A stretch of DNA of 64,000 nt from Sulfidibacterium sp964549335 (lineage in GTDB: Bacteria > Bacteroidota > Bacteroidia > Bacteroidales > F082): NCBI GenBank assembly GCA_964549335.1, contig CAZJUQ010000038.1, positions 62,001 through 126,000 on the forward strand. The letters run 5' to 3'. The notes beneath the pieces were generated by a model, which was given only the letters and a program-made list of their open reading frames with translations, was not told the DNA's origin and did not search any database. Below, piece after piece: positions 45,831-54,306 of this stretch (position 1 is its first letter; the number at the start of each line of letters is the position of its first letter). A program made the position numbers and the translations under genes.

Positions 45831-48800
45831 TTATGAGGGATTAACGAGTTTGTTTATTATATCTACAAGTTTGTTTTGGTTTAAAGGTTTCGCGATATAA
45901 CCGTTACAACCCGCCTCCAAAGCCTTAATGTCGTCTCCGGCCAAAGCGTAAGCCGTTTGGGCAACAATAACGACATCTTTGTTAAATTCGCGTATTTTTC
46001 TTGTGGCCTCGTATCCATCCATAACGGGCATTTTCATATCCATCAAAATAAGATCCAAATCGGGATGATTTTTAGCGATTTCTACGGCTTTTTTACCGTT
46101 TTCGGCTATAAGTATTTCGGGCTTGTAATCGGCAAGGAACATTGAGAGGAGCCAAAGATTGGTATTGTTATCTTCGGCAATCAGAATTTTGAGTTTGCTT
46201 ATGTAGGCATCTCCGGGAGTTTTTGCCGGCGGTGTTTGCACAAACTCTTCTTCCTCTTTGCAAGGTTTGAAAGGGATGGTAAAATAGAAAGAGGAACCTT
46301 TTCCCACGGTGGAATCGAACCAGAGTTTTCCGTTTAACATCTCTGTGTAGGCTTTTGCAATTGAGAGTCCCAGTCCCGAGCCTTGACGTGCGTCGAAATC
46401 TTCGATGTCTGCCTGCTCAAAGGGGTTAAAAATGGCCTGCTTCCTTTCGTCGGGAATTCCTATTCCGGTATCTTTTACAAAAAATTTCAAAAACGAATTT
46501 TCGTCTATTAGTTCGTAGCCGTACAAAACACCTCCTTTGTCGGTAAATTTTATGGCGTTTTTAACCAAATTGGTAAGTATTGATGTCAATTTCGTCGTAT
46601 CGGTACAAATTTCCGCTTTTGAGTTTTCCAGCGGCATTTGGTAGTTAAGTTCAATGCCTTTTTGTTTAGCTTGCCACCCCAACTGTTTGCTAATATCCAT
46701 AATAATTTCGTTAACGTTGGTATTTTTGTACGATAGAGTCATCTGACCGGTTTCTATTTTGGAGATGTCGATTATGTCGTTGATGGTGTCGAGCATTCTT
46801 TTGCCGTTAATTTGAATTATGTTAATAAATTCATGTTTTTGTTCGGCGGAATATTTAGGGTTTTGCAGCAGTTCGGTAAAACCGAGAATACTGTTCATGG
46901 GGGTTCTTATTTCGTGACTCATATTAGCAAGGAAAGCCGATTTAAGCCTGTCGCTCTCCTGTGCCTTTTCGAGGGCGTTTTTCAAATTTTCTTCGTATTT
47001 TTTTCTCTCGAGAGCGATGCTTATTTGACGGGCAATAATTTCCAACACCTCCAAATCTTCTTCAGAATAGGCGTTTTCATCCTGGTAATTTTGCACGGCA
47101 ATAACTCCTTTAACTTCATTTTCGAGCATAAGCGGAGCACCGAGCCACACTTTTGAGTCGTGACCTATTATCTCTATTTTGCCTTCTTTTACAAGTTTAT
47201 CCTTAATATCTTTTGTGGCCAAAAGCGGCTTTTTTGTTTTTATTATGTACGACGCCAATGTTTTTCCCGAAGGAAATGTTTTGAAGCTGTCTTTTTGGTC
47301 GATATGATACGATAACGAGAATGTGTTGGAGTCTTTATCGTAAAAAACTATATAGAAATTGTTTGTGTCAAGAATTTTGCCCAGTTCTTCTTTGATAAAA
47401 CTTAAAAAGTCGTTCAGGTTTTTGGTTGTCAAAACGGCATTTGTAATGTTGTAAATTACCTTTTGGATTAATTCGCGTCTTTTGCGTTTTCGTATATCGT
47501 TAAAAACCGCGACAAAATATTCCGGTTCACCTTTCTCGTTTTTCAAAAGAGTGGTTACCAAATCGGCGGGAAACACATTCTTATCTTTATCAATAACCGT
47601 CATTTCCCCTTTCCAGTCGCCTTCGGTAATTAGTGCCGGAATTACCTCGTTTTGCAATTTGCTGATACCCTCCTCGGTACTGAAATCGAACATTGACTTA
47701 CCGATAATCTCCTCTTTTGTAAACTTGCTCATCTTCAAATAGGCATTGTTTACGTAAACGACTTCACCTTCGAGGGTGGTAATAACCACGTATTGACTTG
47801 TGGTTTCGATAACTGCCGAAAGGCGCCGTATTTCGGCTTCGTTTTGTATGGACTCGGTAATATCTCGTGTTAATTCAATGACTTGCGAAACGGAGCCGTC
47901 TTCTTCTTTAAACAGGGGGAAAGCATAAACCTCGTAATGTTTTTGGGTACCATCTTCCAAAGTGAGTGTTTTTCTTATTACGGAAACTTTTTTAGATTCG
48001 AAAGCATTTTTTGCGGCGCATTGTTTACATCTTTCGTTTAATCCCTGATAAACTTCGTAGCAGTGCTTTCCTAATATTTCGTCCTGACTTTTTTTAATTA
48101 TGTCGAGTAAAGTTTTGTTTGTGGAGATTATCTTGAAATTTTTGTCTATAACATGCATCGGCTCCTGAATGCCGTCGAAAACCGATTGAAAGAAAATTTT
48201 GTTTTTTCTGAGTTCTTCTTCAATGTATCTCTGTTTTGTAACATCGGTTCCCACACTTAACACCCCTGTAATTTCGCCATGCTCTGTTTTTAATACCGTA
48301 TTTCTCCAGTTTATTATTTTTTCGGAACCGTCTTTGCAAATAATGGAATTTTCGTATGTTGAATACTCATCCATTTTTTGCAATACGCCTAAAAAGACTT
48401 CGTAAATAATCTGTTGTTCGGGGGCGGTAAAAGTTTTGAACCAATTTTTTCCGATGACTTCCTCTTTTTTATAGCCAGTTATCTGCTCTGCATGTTTGTT
48501 AAACAGAAGTATTTTTGCTTCGGTATCCAGAACCACGATAATTGAATTGGCGGTTTCGAGGAGATTTTCCGAAAATTGTTTTTCTTTTTTCAGTTCCTGT
48601 TCGTTTGCATTAAGTTGTTGGTTTAGCGCACGCAATTGTTGTTCTTCGGCTCTCAGTTGTTGTTCGGTGGCTCTCAATTGTTGGTTTGTAGCAAGGAGTT
48701 GTTGGTTTGCGGCAAATAGTTGTTGATTTGCGGCATGTAGTTGTTGGTTCAATGCATTCAATTTTTCGTTTGCAGCAATGCGCTCGGTAATATCAATAAC

Positions 48801-49715
48801 AAAAACCGAAACTCCTATTATGTTATTGTTTTCGTCGTAAATCGGCGAGTAGCGGTTTTCCCAAAATGTTCTGTTTAATTTTTCGTCTCCGTATTCTTCA
48901 ATTAATGTCAAGTATTCACCGTGGAGTGCTTTGTCGAAATTCTTTTTTGCCTTTTTTCTGTCTTCTTTATTGCTTATAATATCAAGCATGTTCATGCCGG
49001 CTTTAATATCGACTCCCCAAATGTTTTTCATCACCTGCTTGTGCAGCTTCGTAAAAGTCATGTAACGGTAATTCTTGTCCAGGGCGAATATTATCATTCC
49101 GTGCGGGCTTTCGATTATGGCATGCAGAATAATTTTGTCGCGGGCAATAATTTGATAGGCTGTTTTCAGTTTTTTATTGGTTTCTTTCAACTGTGTTTGG
49201 TTTGTTGCCAGTTGAATGTTTGTTTCTTGTAAATCTTTGTTTGCTTTTGCAATTTTTTCTTTTAGAAATTTTTCTTTTGTATTTTCCCTGACTATGGAAA
49301 TGGCACCCGAGAACAGGCCGTTTTTAAGCATAGGCGTAAGTTTTGCCACAAACCATCTCTCTTTTCCGTTTATCTTGAGGCAGTATTCAAAGTCAGCGGT
49401 TTTACCTTGTTTAACTTTGGCAAAAGCCCCGGTAAATTCCGTTTCGAATTTCTGTGGCATCACTTCGGTGAATTTTTTGCCGAGAAACATATCGGGAGGC
49501 AAATACAGGTCTTCTTCGGCCGGAGTGTGAACAAAGGTAAACCTCATCTCCTTGTCGAAAGCGAAAACAATATCAGGCATCGACAGGAATAAACCTTTTA
49601 ATTTTATTTCGGCATCCTCCAGCAGTTTGTTTCTTTGTTTCAGTTTTTCAATTTCCGACTTTAACGTTTCTATTTTTTGTGAAAGATTTTTTTGAGTCTT
49701 GCCGTTTTGTGTCAT
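45831..49715 (-). CDS. Hybrid sensor histidine kinase: five PAS, GAF, kinase core, receiver
   Basis: 1294 residues, no membrane helix seen, so cytoplasmic. In order: an N-terminal coiled coil (1-40); PAS 1 (~42-150); a coil; PAS 2 (~190-310, with ENRYSPIYDENNNIIG); an NQQL heptad coiled coil (~318-378); PAS 3 (~385-500); PAS 4 (~510-635, with C-x10-C-x2-C near residue 551); PAS 5 (~640-750); GAF (~755-930); HisKA with the phosphorylated His in FLANMSHEIRTPMNSILGF; HATPase (GVLYGYELI, VKDTGIGIPDE, GSGLGLSIAKAY); and a C-terminal receiver (ILIAEDNNTN, LILMDMKMPVMDG with the phospho-Asp, AKPL). It probably senses several cytoplasmic cues and feeds a phosphorelay. It follows cheD by 3 bases. Confidence 0.93.
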   Translation of the reverse strand: MTQNGKTQKNLSQKIETLKSEIEKLKQRNKLLEDAEIKLKGLFLSMPDIVFAFDKEMRFTFVHTPAEEDLYLPPDMFLGKKFTEVMPQKFETEFTGAFAKVKQGKTADFEYCLKINGKERWFVAKLTPMLKNGLFSGAISIVRENTKEKFLKEKIAKANKDLQETNIQLATNQTQLKETNKKLKTAYQIIARDKIILHAIIESPHGMIIFALDKNYRYMTFTKLHKQVMKNIWGVDIKAGMNMLDIISNKEDRKKAKKNFDKALHGEYLTLIEEYGDEKLNRTFWENRYSPIYDENNNIIGVSVFVIDITERIAANEKLNALNQQLHAANQQLFAANQQLLATNQQLRATEQQLRAEEQQLRALNQQLNANEQELKKEKQFSENLLETANSIIVVLDTEAKILLFNKHAEQITGYKKEEVIGKNWFKTFTAPEQQIIYEVFLGVLQKMDEYSTYENSIICKDGSEKIINWRNTVLKTEHGEITGVLSVGTDVTKQRYIEEELRKNKIFFQSVFDGIQEPMHVIDKNFKIISTNKTLLDIIKKSQDEILGKHCYEVYQGLNERCKQCAAKNAFESKKVSVIRKTLTLEDGTQKHYEVYAFPLFKEEDGSVSQVIELTRDITESIQNEAEIRRLSAVIETTSQYVVITTLEGEVVYVNNAYLKMSKFTKEEIIGKSMFDFSTEEGISKLQNEVIPALITEGDWKGEMTVIDKDKNVFPADLVTTLLKNEKGEPEYFVAVFNDIRKRKRRELIQKVIYNITNAVLTTKNLNDFLSFIKEELGKILDTNNFYIVFYDKDSNTFSLSYHIDQKDSFKTFPSGKTLASYIIKTKKPLLATKDIKDKLVKEGKIEIIGHDSKVWLGAPLMLENEVKGVIAVQNYQDENAYSEEDLEVLEIIARQISIALERKKYEENLKNALEKAQESDRLKSAFLANMSHEIRTPMNSILGFTELLQNPKYSAEQKHEFINIIQINGKRMLDTINDIIDISKIETGQMTLSYKNTNVNEIIMDISKQLGWQAKQKGIELNYQMPLENSKAEICTDTTKLTSILTNLVKNAIKFTDKGGVLYGYELIDENSFLKFFVKDTGIGIPDERKQAIFNPFEQADIEDFDARQGSGLGLSIAKAYTEMLNGKLWFDSTVGKGSSFYFTIPFKPCKEEEEFVQTPPAKTPGDAYISKLKILIAEDNNTNLWLLSMFLADYKPEILIAENGKKAVEIAKNHPDLDLILMDMKMPVMDGYEATRKIREFNKDVVIVAQTAYALAGDDIKALEAGCNGYIAKPLNQNKLVDIINKLVNPS
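48596..48760 (-). repeat. About eight 21-base tandem repeats coding for an NQQL heptad coil
   Basis: Within the hybrid kinase gene, imperfect 21-base units encode a seven-residue pattern (LNQQLHA, ANQQLFA, ANQQLLA, TNQQLRA, TEQQLRA, EEQQLRA, LNQQLNA). This makes a regular coiled-coil linker between PAS 2 and PAS 3. Such arrays can gain or lose units, which would change the linker length by whole heptads. Confidence 0.8.
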
Positions 49716-49718
49716 ATT

Positions 49719-50240
49719 TTAATCCTCCGTAAATTTATAAAGAATCTTTTCAAAACTGTTTCCTATGGTAATAGTAACAATACCCGTACTTAAATAAAGT
49801 TTTGCGCTTCGACGTTTGAAACCGCCGAGCGAAGTTGCCGCAATTTTCAGATTATTTCCGGCGGTTATTTTCAAAACATTATCCGTTAATTGTTTCGCAA
49901 TTATATCGTTTTGTTTCCGTAACACGTTGGCACCGCCAATTAGACATACTTTAAGTTTCTCGGGATTTACACCCTTTTCACCAAGTTTAGAAATCAGGGT
50001 GTTAATTGCATTGACGGCATATCTGTTTTGGTTTAATCCTTTGCGGGGGGCCTTGCCGGGCAACATTATGTGAGCCATGCCTCCTGTTCCCGTTTTCATG
50101 TCATAGGTTAAAACAGCTATACACGACCCCAAAGGCGTGGAGTACAATACTCCTTCGTTTTCTCTTGTTATTACCTGCCCTGCAAACACATAGCTTATTT
50201 CGTCTTCGTAGTCGTATAATTTTGCTTGTTCGGTTATCAT
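49719..50240 (-). CDS. cheD: CheD-family protein deamidase
   Basis: 173 residues. The CheD core shows TPLGSCIAVLTYD with catalytic Cys40 and GGMAHIMLPG with His57, at the same 17-residue distance as in studied CheD proteins; Ser34 or Thr35 would take the third active-site role. NAINTLISKLGEKG and KVCLIGGANVL also fit. CheD deamidates glutamines in chemoreceptors or other signalling proteins. No receptor, CheC or other chemotaxis gene is in the window. The gene sits between two histidine kinase genes with spacings of 24 and 3 bases, so the kinases may be its partners; that is inference. Confidence 0.9.
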   Translation of the reverse strand: MITEQAKLYDYEDEISYVFAGQVITRENEGVLYSTPLGSCIAVLTYDMKTGTGGMAHIMLPGKAPRKGLNQNRYAVNAINTLISKLGEKGVNPEKLKVCLIGGANVLRKQNDIIAKQLTDNVLKITAGNNLKIAATSLGGFKRRSAKLYLSTGIVTITIGNSFEKILYKFTED

Positions 50241-50264
50241 TTTTCTTTTAAAAGTTATTTACCG

Positions 50265-52535
50265 TTAATCAACGGGGATAAGAATATGGAAAACCGTACC
50301 GGCGTTTTTTTTGCTGTCGAACCAAATTTTGCCGCCCAAAGCTTCGACAAACTTTTTGCTTACCGAAAGTCCGAGACCTATACCCTCAAAAGCCCTTGCA
50401 TAACCTTCGCTCACCTGTCTGAAAGGCTCGAAAATAACATCTTTGTACTGTGTTTCAATACCTTTGCCCGTATCTTTTACCGATATTTTTACGTATCCGT
50501 TGTTCTGTATTCCGGCAGTATTTACAATTATACTTACACCTCCTTTTTTGGTAAATTTTACAGCGTTGTCAACAAGATTTGTAACTATTTTTTCGATAAC
50601 CCCGCTATCGCTGTTGATGATGAAAGCAGGGGAATCGCTTTGCAAGTTCAAAAACAGTCCTTTCGATTTTGCACTTGTGGCATAATTGTTAACAATCTGT
50701 TTGATAAGTGTTACAATGTCAAACTTATGTTTAATAAGATTGATTTTTTCAGCGCTTATTATGGAGTAATCGATAATTAAATTCAGAGTATTCATAAGTC
50801 TCATACTGCTGATTTTAATATATTTCGACATATCTTTCAAAGAGTTTATGTCGTTTTCCGATTCCATAAGCTCGGCAAACCCCAAAATACCGTTAAGCGG
50901 AGTTCTTAGTTCGTGACTTATGTTTGCGAGGAAGTTGGTTTTGAGCTTGTTGGCTTCTTCGGCTTTTTCTTTGGCTTTTAGCAATCCTTTTTCATACTCT
51001 ATTTTCAGGGTTATGTCTTCTTTTACGGCTATGAATTTTATAATTTTTCCGGAGTTATCAAAAACGGGAGTTATTATTGCCCGTTCTATGTATTCGTCGC
51101 CGTTTTTTTTGCGGTTAATAAATTCGCCCTCCCAGGTTTCGCCCGATTTAATCTTTTTCCACAACATGGGATAAATATCTTTGGGAGTTTTACCGCTTTG
51201 AAGTATTCTTGGGTTTTGTCCCAATACTTCACCGGGACTGTAACCCGTAATTTGGGTAAAAAAATCGTTTGTGTATTCAATATTTCCGTTATAATCGGTA
51301 ACAACAATACTCAAAGGACTCCTGTTCAAAGCGAGGTACAGAAGTTTAATGTCCTCGTTCTTTTTGCGCAGTTCTTCATCTATTTTAATTTTTGCCACCT
51401 CTTTCCATACGGCATCGGTCAAAAGCCTTATTTGAAAGGCATCTTCATCAGTATAGCCGGTATCTTTGTTTGCAACGGCAATAACCGAAACAATATTTTC
51501 TTCTTCGAAAACCGGAAAAATCAAAATGTTTGATATATTCCGTTCGGCATTATATTTTTTCTCAAAATTATTTTCAATAACGGTTTTTTTTGTTTTTAAA
51601 ACTTTAGCGGGTATTTCCGTATCGAAAATTTCGTTTATCCAGTTGTTATTATTGTTGTTGTTTTGTTCGTTTTGCCATACAACGGGAGTAAATGTTTCCG
51701 ACACTTTATCGGGTTTAAATATTGCGCCGAGTTTGCTTTCCGAAAATTCAATAATTTTTTCCAAGGAGAACTTTAAGATTTTGTCTGTTTTTTTAATGTT
51801 ACTCTCCAGAATAGTGACAAGTGTATTTAATCTTTTGGTATTGTTTTTTATTCTATCTTCCGCAAATTTTTTCTCCGTAATGTCAATAATGGTTGCTATT
51901 GCGGCAGGTTTCCCTTTGTAAAAAAACGGTATTGTGCTTCCGTTTATCCAAACGGTTTTGTTGTTTTTTGTTAATAACCGTACATCGTACTGTTCGGGGT
52001 TTCGTTGTCCGTGAATTCTGTCTTCTATCTTTTTTCTCACCATATTTTTAAAATCGGGGTGTATCAGGTCTATAACCCGTTTTTTTAAAAATTCTTCTTT
52101 GGTGTAACCCAAAATGGAACTTAATGTTTTGTTGGTGTAATAAATTTTTTTGTCGTCGTAAATGATGATTCCCGCTGCGGTATTTTCGGTGAGCGACCTG
52201 AATAACGTTTCCGATTCTCTTAATTTCAGTTCATTCTCTTTTTGTTGTGTTCTGTCGAATATATATCCGAAAATATATTCGGGATTCCCGTTTTTGTCGT
52301 ATTCTATAAAGGCGTTTTCTTCCAAATAGAGTGTTTTCCCGTTTTTGTCGTGCATTGTCACCTCAAAGCCGGTTACTTTGCCTTTTGATTTTAATGTTTC
52401 GTAAAACCTTTTTCTGTCGTTGATATCGTTATAAAGGTTTTTTGTGCCGTAATCGTTTAATTCTTCCAACGAATCGAAACCGAATATTTCAAAGATTTTT
52501 TTGTTACAGAAAATTATTTTTCCGTTCTGTTCCAC
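50265..52535 (-). CDS. PAS/GAF sensor histidine kinase, 5'-truncated by an in-frame stop
   Basis: 756 residues from a GTG at 52535. It begins in the middle of a PAS domain (NGKIIFCNKKIFEIFGF), whose first strand is missing. After this come PAS (~102-222), GAF (~225-385, with a run of seven Asn), PAS (~390-505), HisKA (FLANISHELRTPLNGILGF) and HATPase (NAVKF, VKDTGKGIE, GIGLGLSVSKKF). The kinase core is complete and no receiver follows. Upstream, the same frame continues for seven codons to a TAA, then directly into the receiver gene. GTG is therefore a fallback start, and the protein is probably the main part of a broken REC-PAS-PAS-GAF-PAS-kinase gene. Confidence 0.85.
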   Translation of the reverse strand: MEQNGKIIFCNKKIFEIFGFDSLEELNDYGTKNLYNDINDRKRFYETLKSKGKVTGFEVTMHDKNGKTLYLEENAFIEYDKNGNPEYIFGYIFDRTQQKENELKLRESETLFRSLTENTAAGIIIYDDKKIYYTNKTLSSILGYTKEEFLKKRVIDLIHPDFKNMVRKKIEDRIHGQRNPEQYDVRLLTKNNKTVWINGSTIPFFYKGKPAAIATIIDITEKKFAEDRIKNNTKRLNTLVTILESNIKKTDKILKFSLEKIIEFSESKLGAIFKPDKVSETFTPVVWQNEQNNNNNNNWINEIFDTEIPAKVLKTKKTVIENNFEKKYNAERNISNILIFPVFEEENIVSVIAVANKDTGYTDEDAFQIRLLTDAVWKEVAKIKIDEELRKKNEDIKLLYLALNRSPLSIVVTDYNGNIEYTNDFFTQITGYSPGEVLGQNPRILQSGKTPKDIYPMLWKKIKSGETWEGEFINRKKNGDEYIERAIITPVFDNSGKIIKFIAVKEDITLKIEYEKGLLKAKEKAEEANKLKTNFLANISHELRTPLNGILGFAELMESENDINSLKDMSKYIKISSMRLMNTLNLIIDYSIISAEKINLIKHKFDIVTLIKQIVNNYATSAKSKGLFLNLQSDSPAFIINSDSGVIEKIVTNLVDNAVKFTKKGGVSIIVNTAGIQNNGYVKISVKDTGKGIETQYKDVIFEPFRQVSEGYARAFEGIGLGLSVSKKFVEALGGKIWFDSKKNAGTVFHILIPVD

Positions 52536-52556
52536 GTAGTCGCCCGAAATATCGTT

Positions 52557-52991
52557 TTAGATGAATTTTCTGAAAAGGAGTTCGCGTTTAACAAGTTCTT
52601 TATCCTTTTTCAGTTTTTCGCGCAGTATTTTCCGTTCTTTTAATGCATTGTTTATTACTGCCGGCAGGCGTGTAAGATGTTCTTTTGTAACATAATCGGT
52701 GGCCCCTTTCTTTATTAAAGATGCGGCAGTCTCTTCGTTAATCGAAACCGTAACTATAATAAAAGGGGTTTCGGGTTGTATTTCGTTGCGTAATTTTAAA
52801 GCTTCAAGTCCGTTAAATTCAGGCAAAAAATAGTCGGAAATAATAATGTCGGGATTAAAGCCGTTTAATTCTTTTAAGAAATCATTCCTGTTATCCACTT
52901 GCACCGATACGTAATTTAATGTTTTGTCAAGGTGCCGTTTAATCATTTTTACATCTTGAGCATTGTCTTCCAGAATCAGAATATGTATCAT
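52557..52991 (-). CDS. Response regulator receiver domain, probably the split N-terminus of the following kinase
   Basis: 144 residues from the ATG at 52991 (MIHILILEDNAQDVKMI); 13 codons further upstream are open but not receiver-like. The acidic pocket is LEDN, the phospho-Asp lies in DIIISDYFLP, the switch Thr/Ser in VTVS and the Lys in VTKEHL. It ends KKDKELVKRELLFRKFI then TAA. That tail is the coiled lead-in that normally runs into a PAS domain. The next in-frame codons read NDISGDYV-EQNGKIIFCN, the start of a PAS. The TAA is one base change from GAA (Glu). Confidence 0.88.
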   Translation of the reverse strand: MIHILILEDNAQDVKMIKRHLDKTLNYVSVQVDNRNDFLKELNGFNPDIIISDYFLPEFNGLEALKLRNEIQPETPFIIVTVSINEETAASLIKKGATDYVTKEHLTRLPAVINNALKERKILREKLKKDKELVKRELLFRKFI

Positions 52992-53087
52992 ATTAATTTT
53001 TTGCGTATAAAAGTTTGTGCAAGCCAACAAAATTTAAGTAAAACAAACACTTGATTACTTTATGTTAGCCATTATACTTTTTTGGAT

Positions 53088-53095
53088 TAATTTTG
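53088..53095 (+). promoter_or_regulatory. -7 promoter element candidate for lgt
   Basis: TAATTTTG matches TAnnTTTG and lies 29 bases before the lgt start codon. A matching -33 box was not found. The lgt gene is divergent from the signalling operon, so a promoter is expected here. Confidence 0.35.
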
Positions 53096-53124
53096 TTACA
53101 TCAAATGAAAAAATTTAAAAAAAT

Positions 53125-54291
53125 ATGTATCCGAGATTAAGTGACTTGATAAACGATTTGTTTGGCACTCACATACAGTTGCCTGTAATGAGCTACGGAT
53201 TTTTTGTGGCGATAGCCTTTCTGATTGGTGCATGGCTTCTCTATTTGGAATTGAAGCGAAAGGGCGAAGAGGGGGTTTTTAAGCCTGAAATAAAAAGGGT
53301 TGTGGAGGGCAAACCCGCAACACCGGGAGAGCTTGTCGTTAATTTTTTAATATCATCGTTAATAGGTTTTAAACTTTATGCGGTTTTTACCGATTATTCG
53401 CATTTTGCTTCCGATCCGCAAAATTTCCTGTTTTCCGGCAAGGGTTCTATATGGTGGGGAGTGGTTTTGGGAATAATATATACATCTTGGTTTTGGTACG
53501 ATAAAAACCGGAAGAGACTCCGTCCTCCCGAAGAGAGGGAGATAGTTATACAACCCGAAAGTCACACTTGGTCTATAGTAATTGTTGCTGCCGTTTTCGG
53601 CATAATAGGTTCAAAAATTTTTGACCAGCTTGAAAATTGGGACAGATTTGTGAACGACCCTATAGGTTCCCTGTTTTCTTTTAGCGGATTGACATTTTAC
53701 GGCGGATTGATTGTAGGGGGTATTGCTGTGGTTTGGTATTCCGAAAAACATAAAATACCATGGAGACACCTCGGCGACAGTTTGGCACCATCACTGATTA
53801 TTTCATACGGAATAGGCCGCATAGGTTGCCAGGTGGCAGGCGACGGCGATTGGGGAATTGTAAACACTTTGAACAAACCCGGTTGGCTAAGCTGGTTGCC
53901 CGATTGGCTATGGTCGTACAACTATCCGCACAATATAATAAACGAAGGTGTTCCCATTCCGGGATGCACCGGCGACCATTGTATGCAACTGGCACAAGGG
54001 GTTTTTCCTACACCAATATACGAAACCGTCATGGCGTTGATAATTTTCGCCTTTCTATGGTCAATCAGAAAAAAGATAAAGATACCGGGAACCCTGTTTG
54101 CAATATACCTTATTCTGAACGGTATAGAACGCTTTTTTATCGAGCTCATCAGGGTTAACAACACATATGATATTTTCGGTTATCATGTAACACAAGCCGA
54201 AATAATTTCGACACTGCTGGTATTTACGGGTGTGGGACTATTGCTATTTCTGAGGAATAGATACGGTAAAAAAGTGTATAACAAGAGTTAA
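53125..54291 (+). CDS. lgt: Prolipoprotein diacylglyceryl transferase
   Basis: 388 residues, longer than the usual ~270-290, with a charged cytoplasmic loop near residues 130-150 (KNRKRLRPPEEREIVI). About seven membrane helices are seen. The family signature is present as GRIGCQVAGDGDWG, where many Lgt proteins have GRIGN; the Arg and first Gly residues are kept. YGFFVAIAFLIGAWL, LTFYGGLIVGG, HPTPIYE-like FPTPIYE and NGIERFFIELIRVNN also fit. It transfers diacylglycerol from phosphatidylglycerol to the Cys of prolipoproteins in the inner membrane, including the SusD and lipoprotein products encoded here. It is a single gene divergent from the kinases. Confidence 0.9.
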   Translation: MYPRLSDLINDLFGTHIQLPVMSYGFFVAIAFLIGAWLLYLELKRKGEEGVFKPEIKRVVEGKPATPGELVVNFLISSLIGFKLYAVFTDYSHFASDPQNFLFSGKGSIWWGVVLGIIYTSWFWYDKNRKRLRPPEEREIVIQPESHTWSIVIVAAVFGIIGSKIFDQLENWDRFVNDPIGSLFSFSGLTFYGGLIVGGIAVVWYSEKHKIPWRHLGDSLAPSLIISYGIGRIGCQVAGDGDWGIVNTLNKPGWLSWLPDWLWSYNYPHNIINEGVPIPGCTGDHCMQLAQGVFPTPIYETVMALIIFAFLWSIRKKIKIPGTLFAIYLILNGIERFFIELIRVNNTYDIFGYHVTQAEIISTLLVFTGVGLLLFLRNRYGKKVYNKS

Positions 54292-54306
54292 TGAGCATTT
54301 TTATGG

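Noticed and set aside
48596..48760. Tandem repeats considered as a CRISPR array or non-coding satellite
   Set aside because: The units are contiguous 21-base repeats without spacers and keep the reading frame as heptads of a coiled coil.
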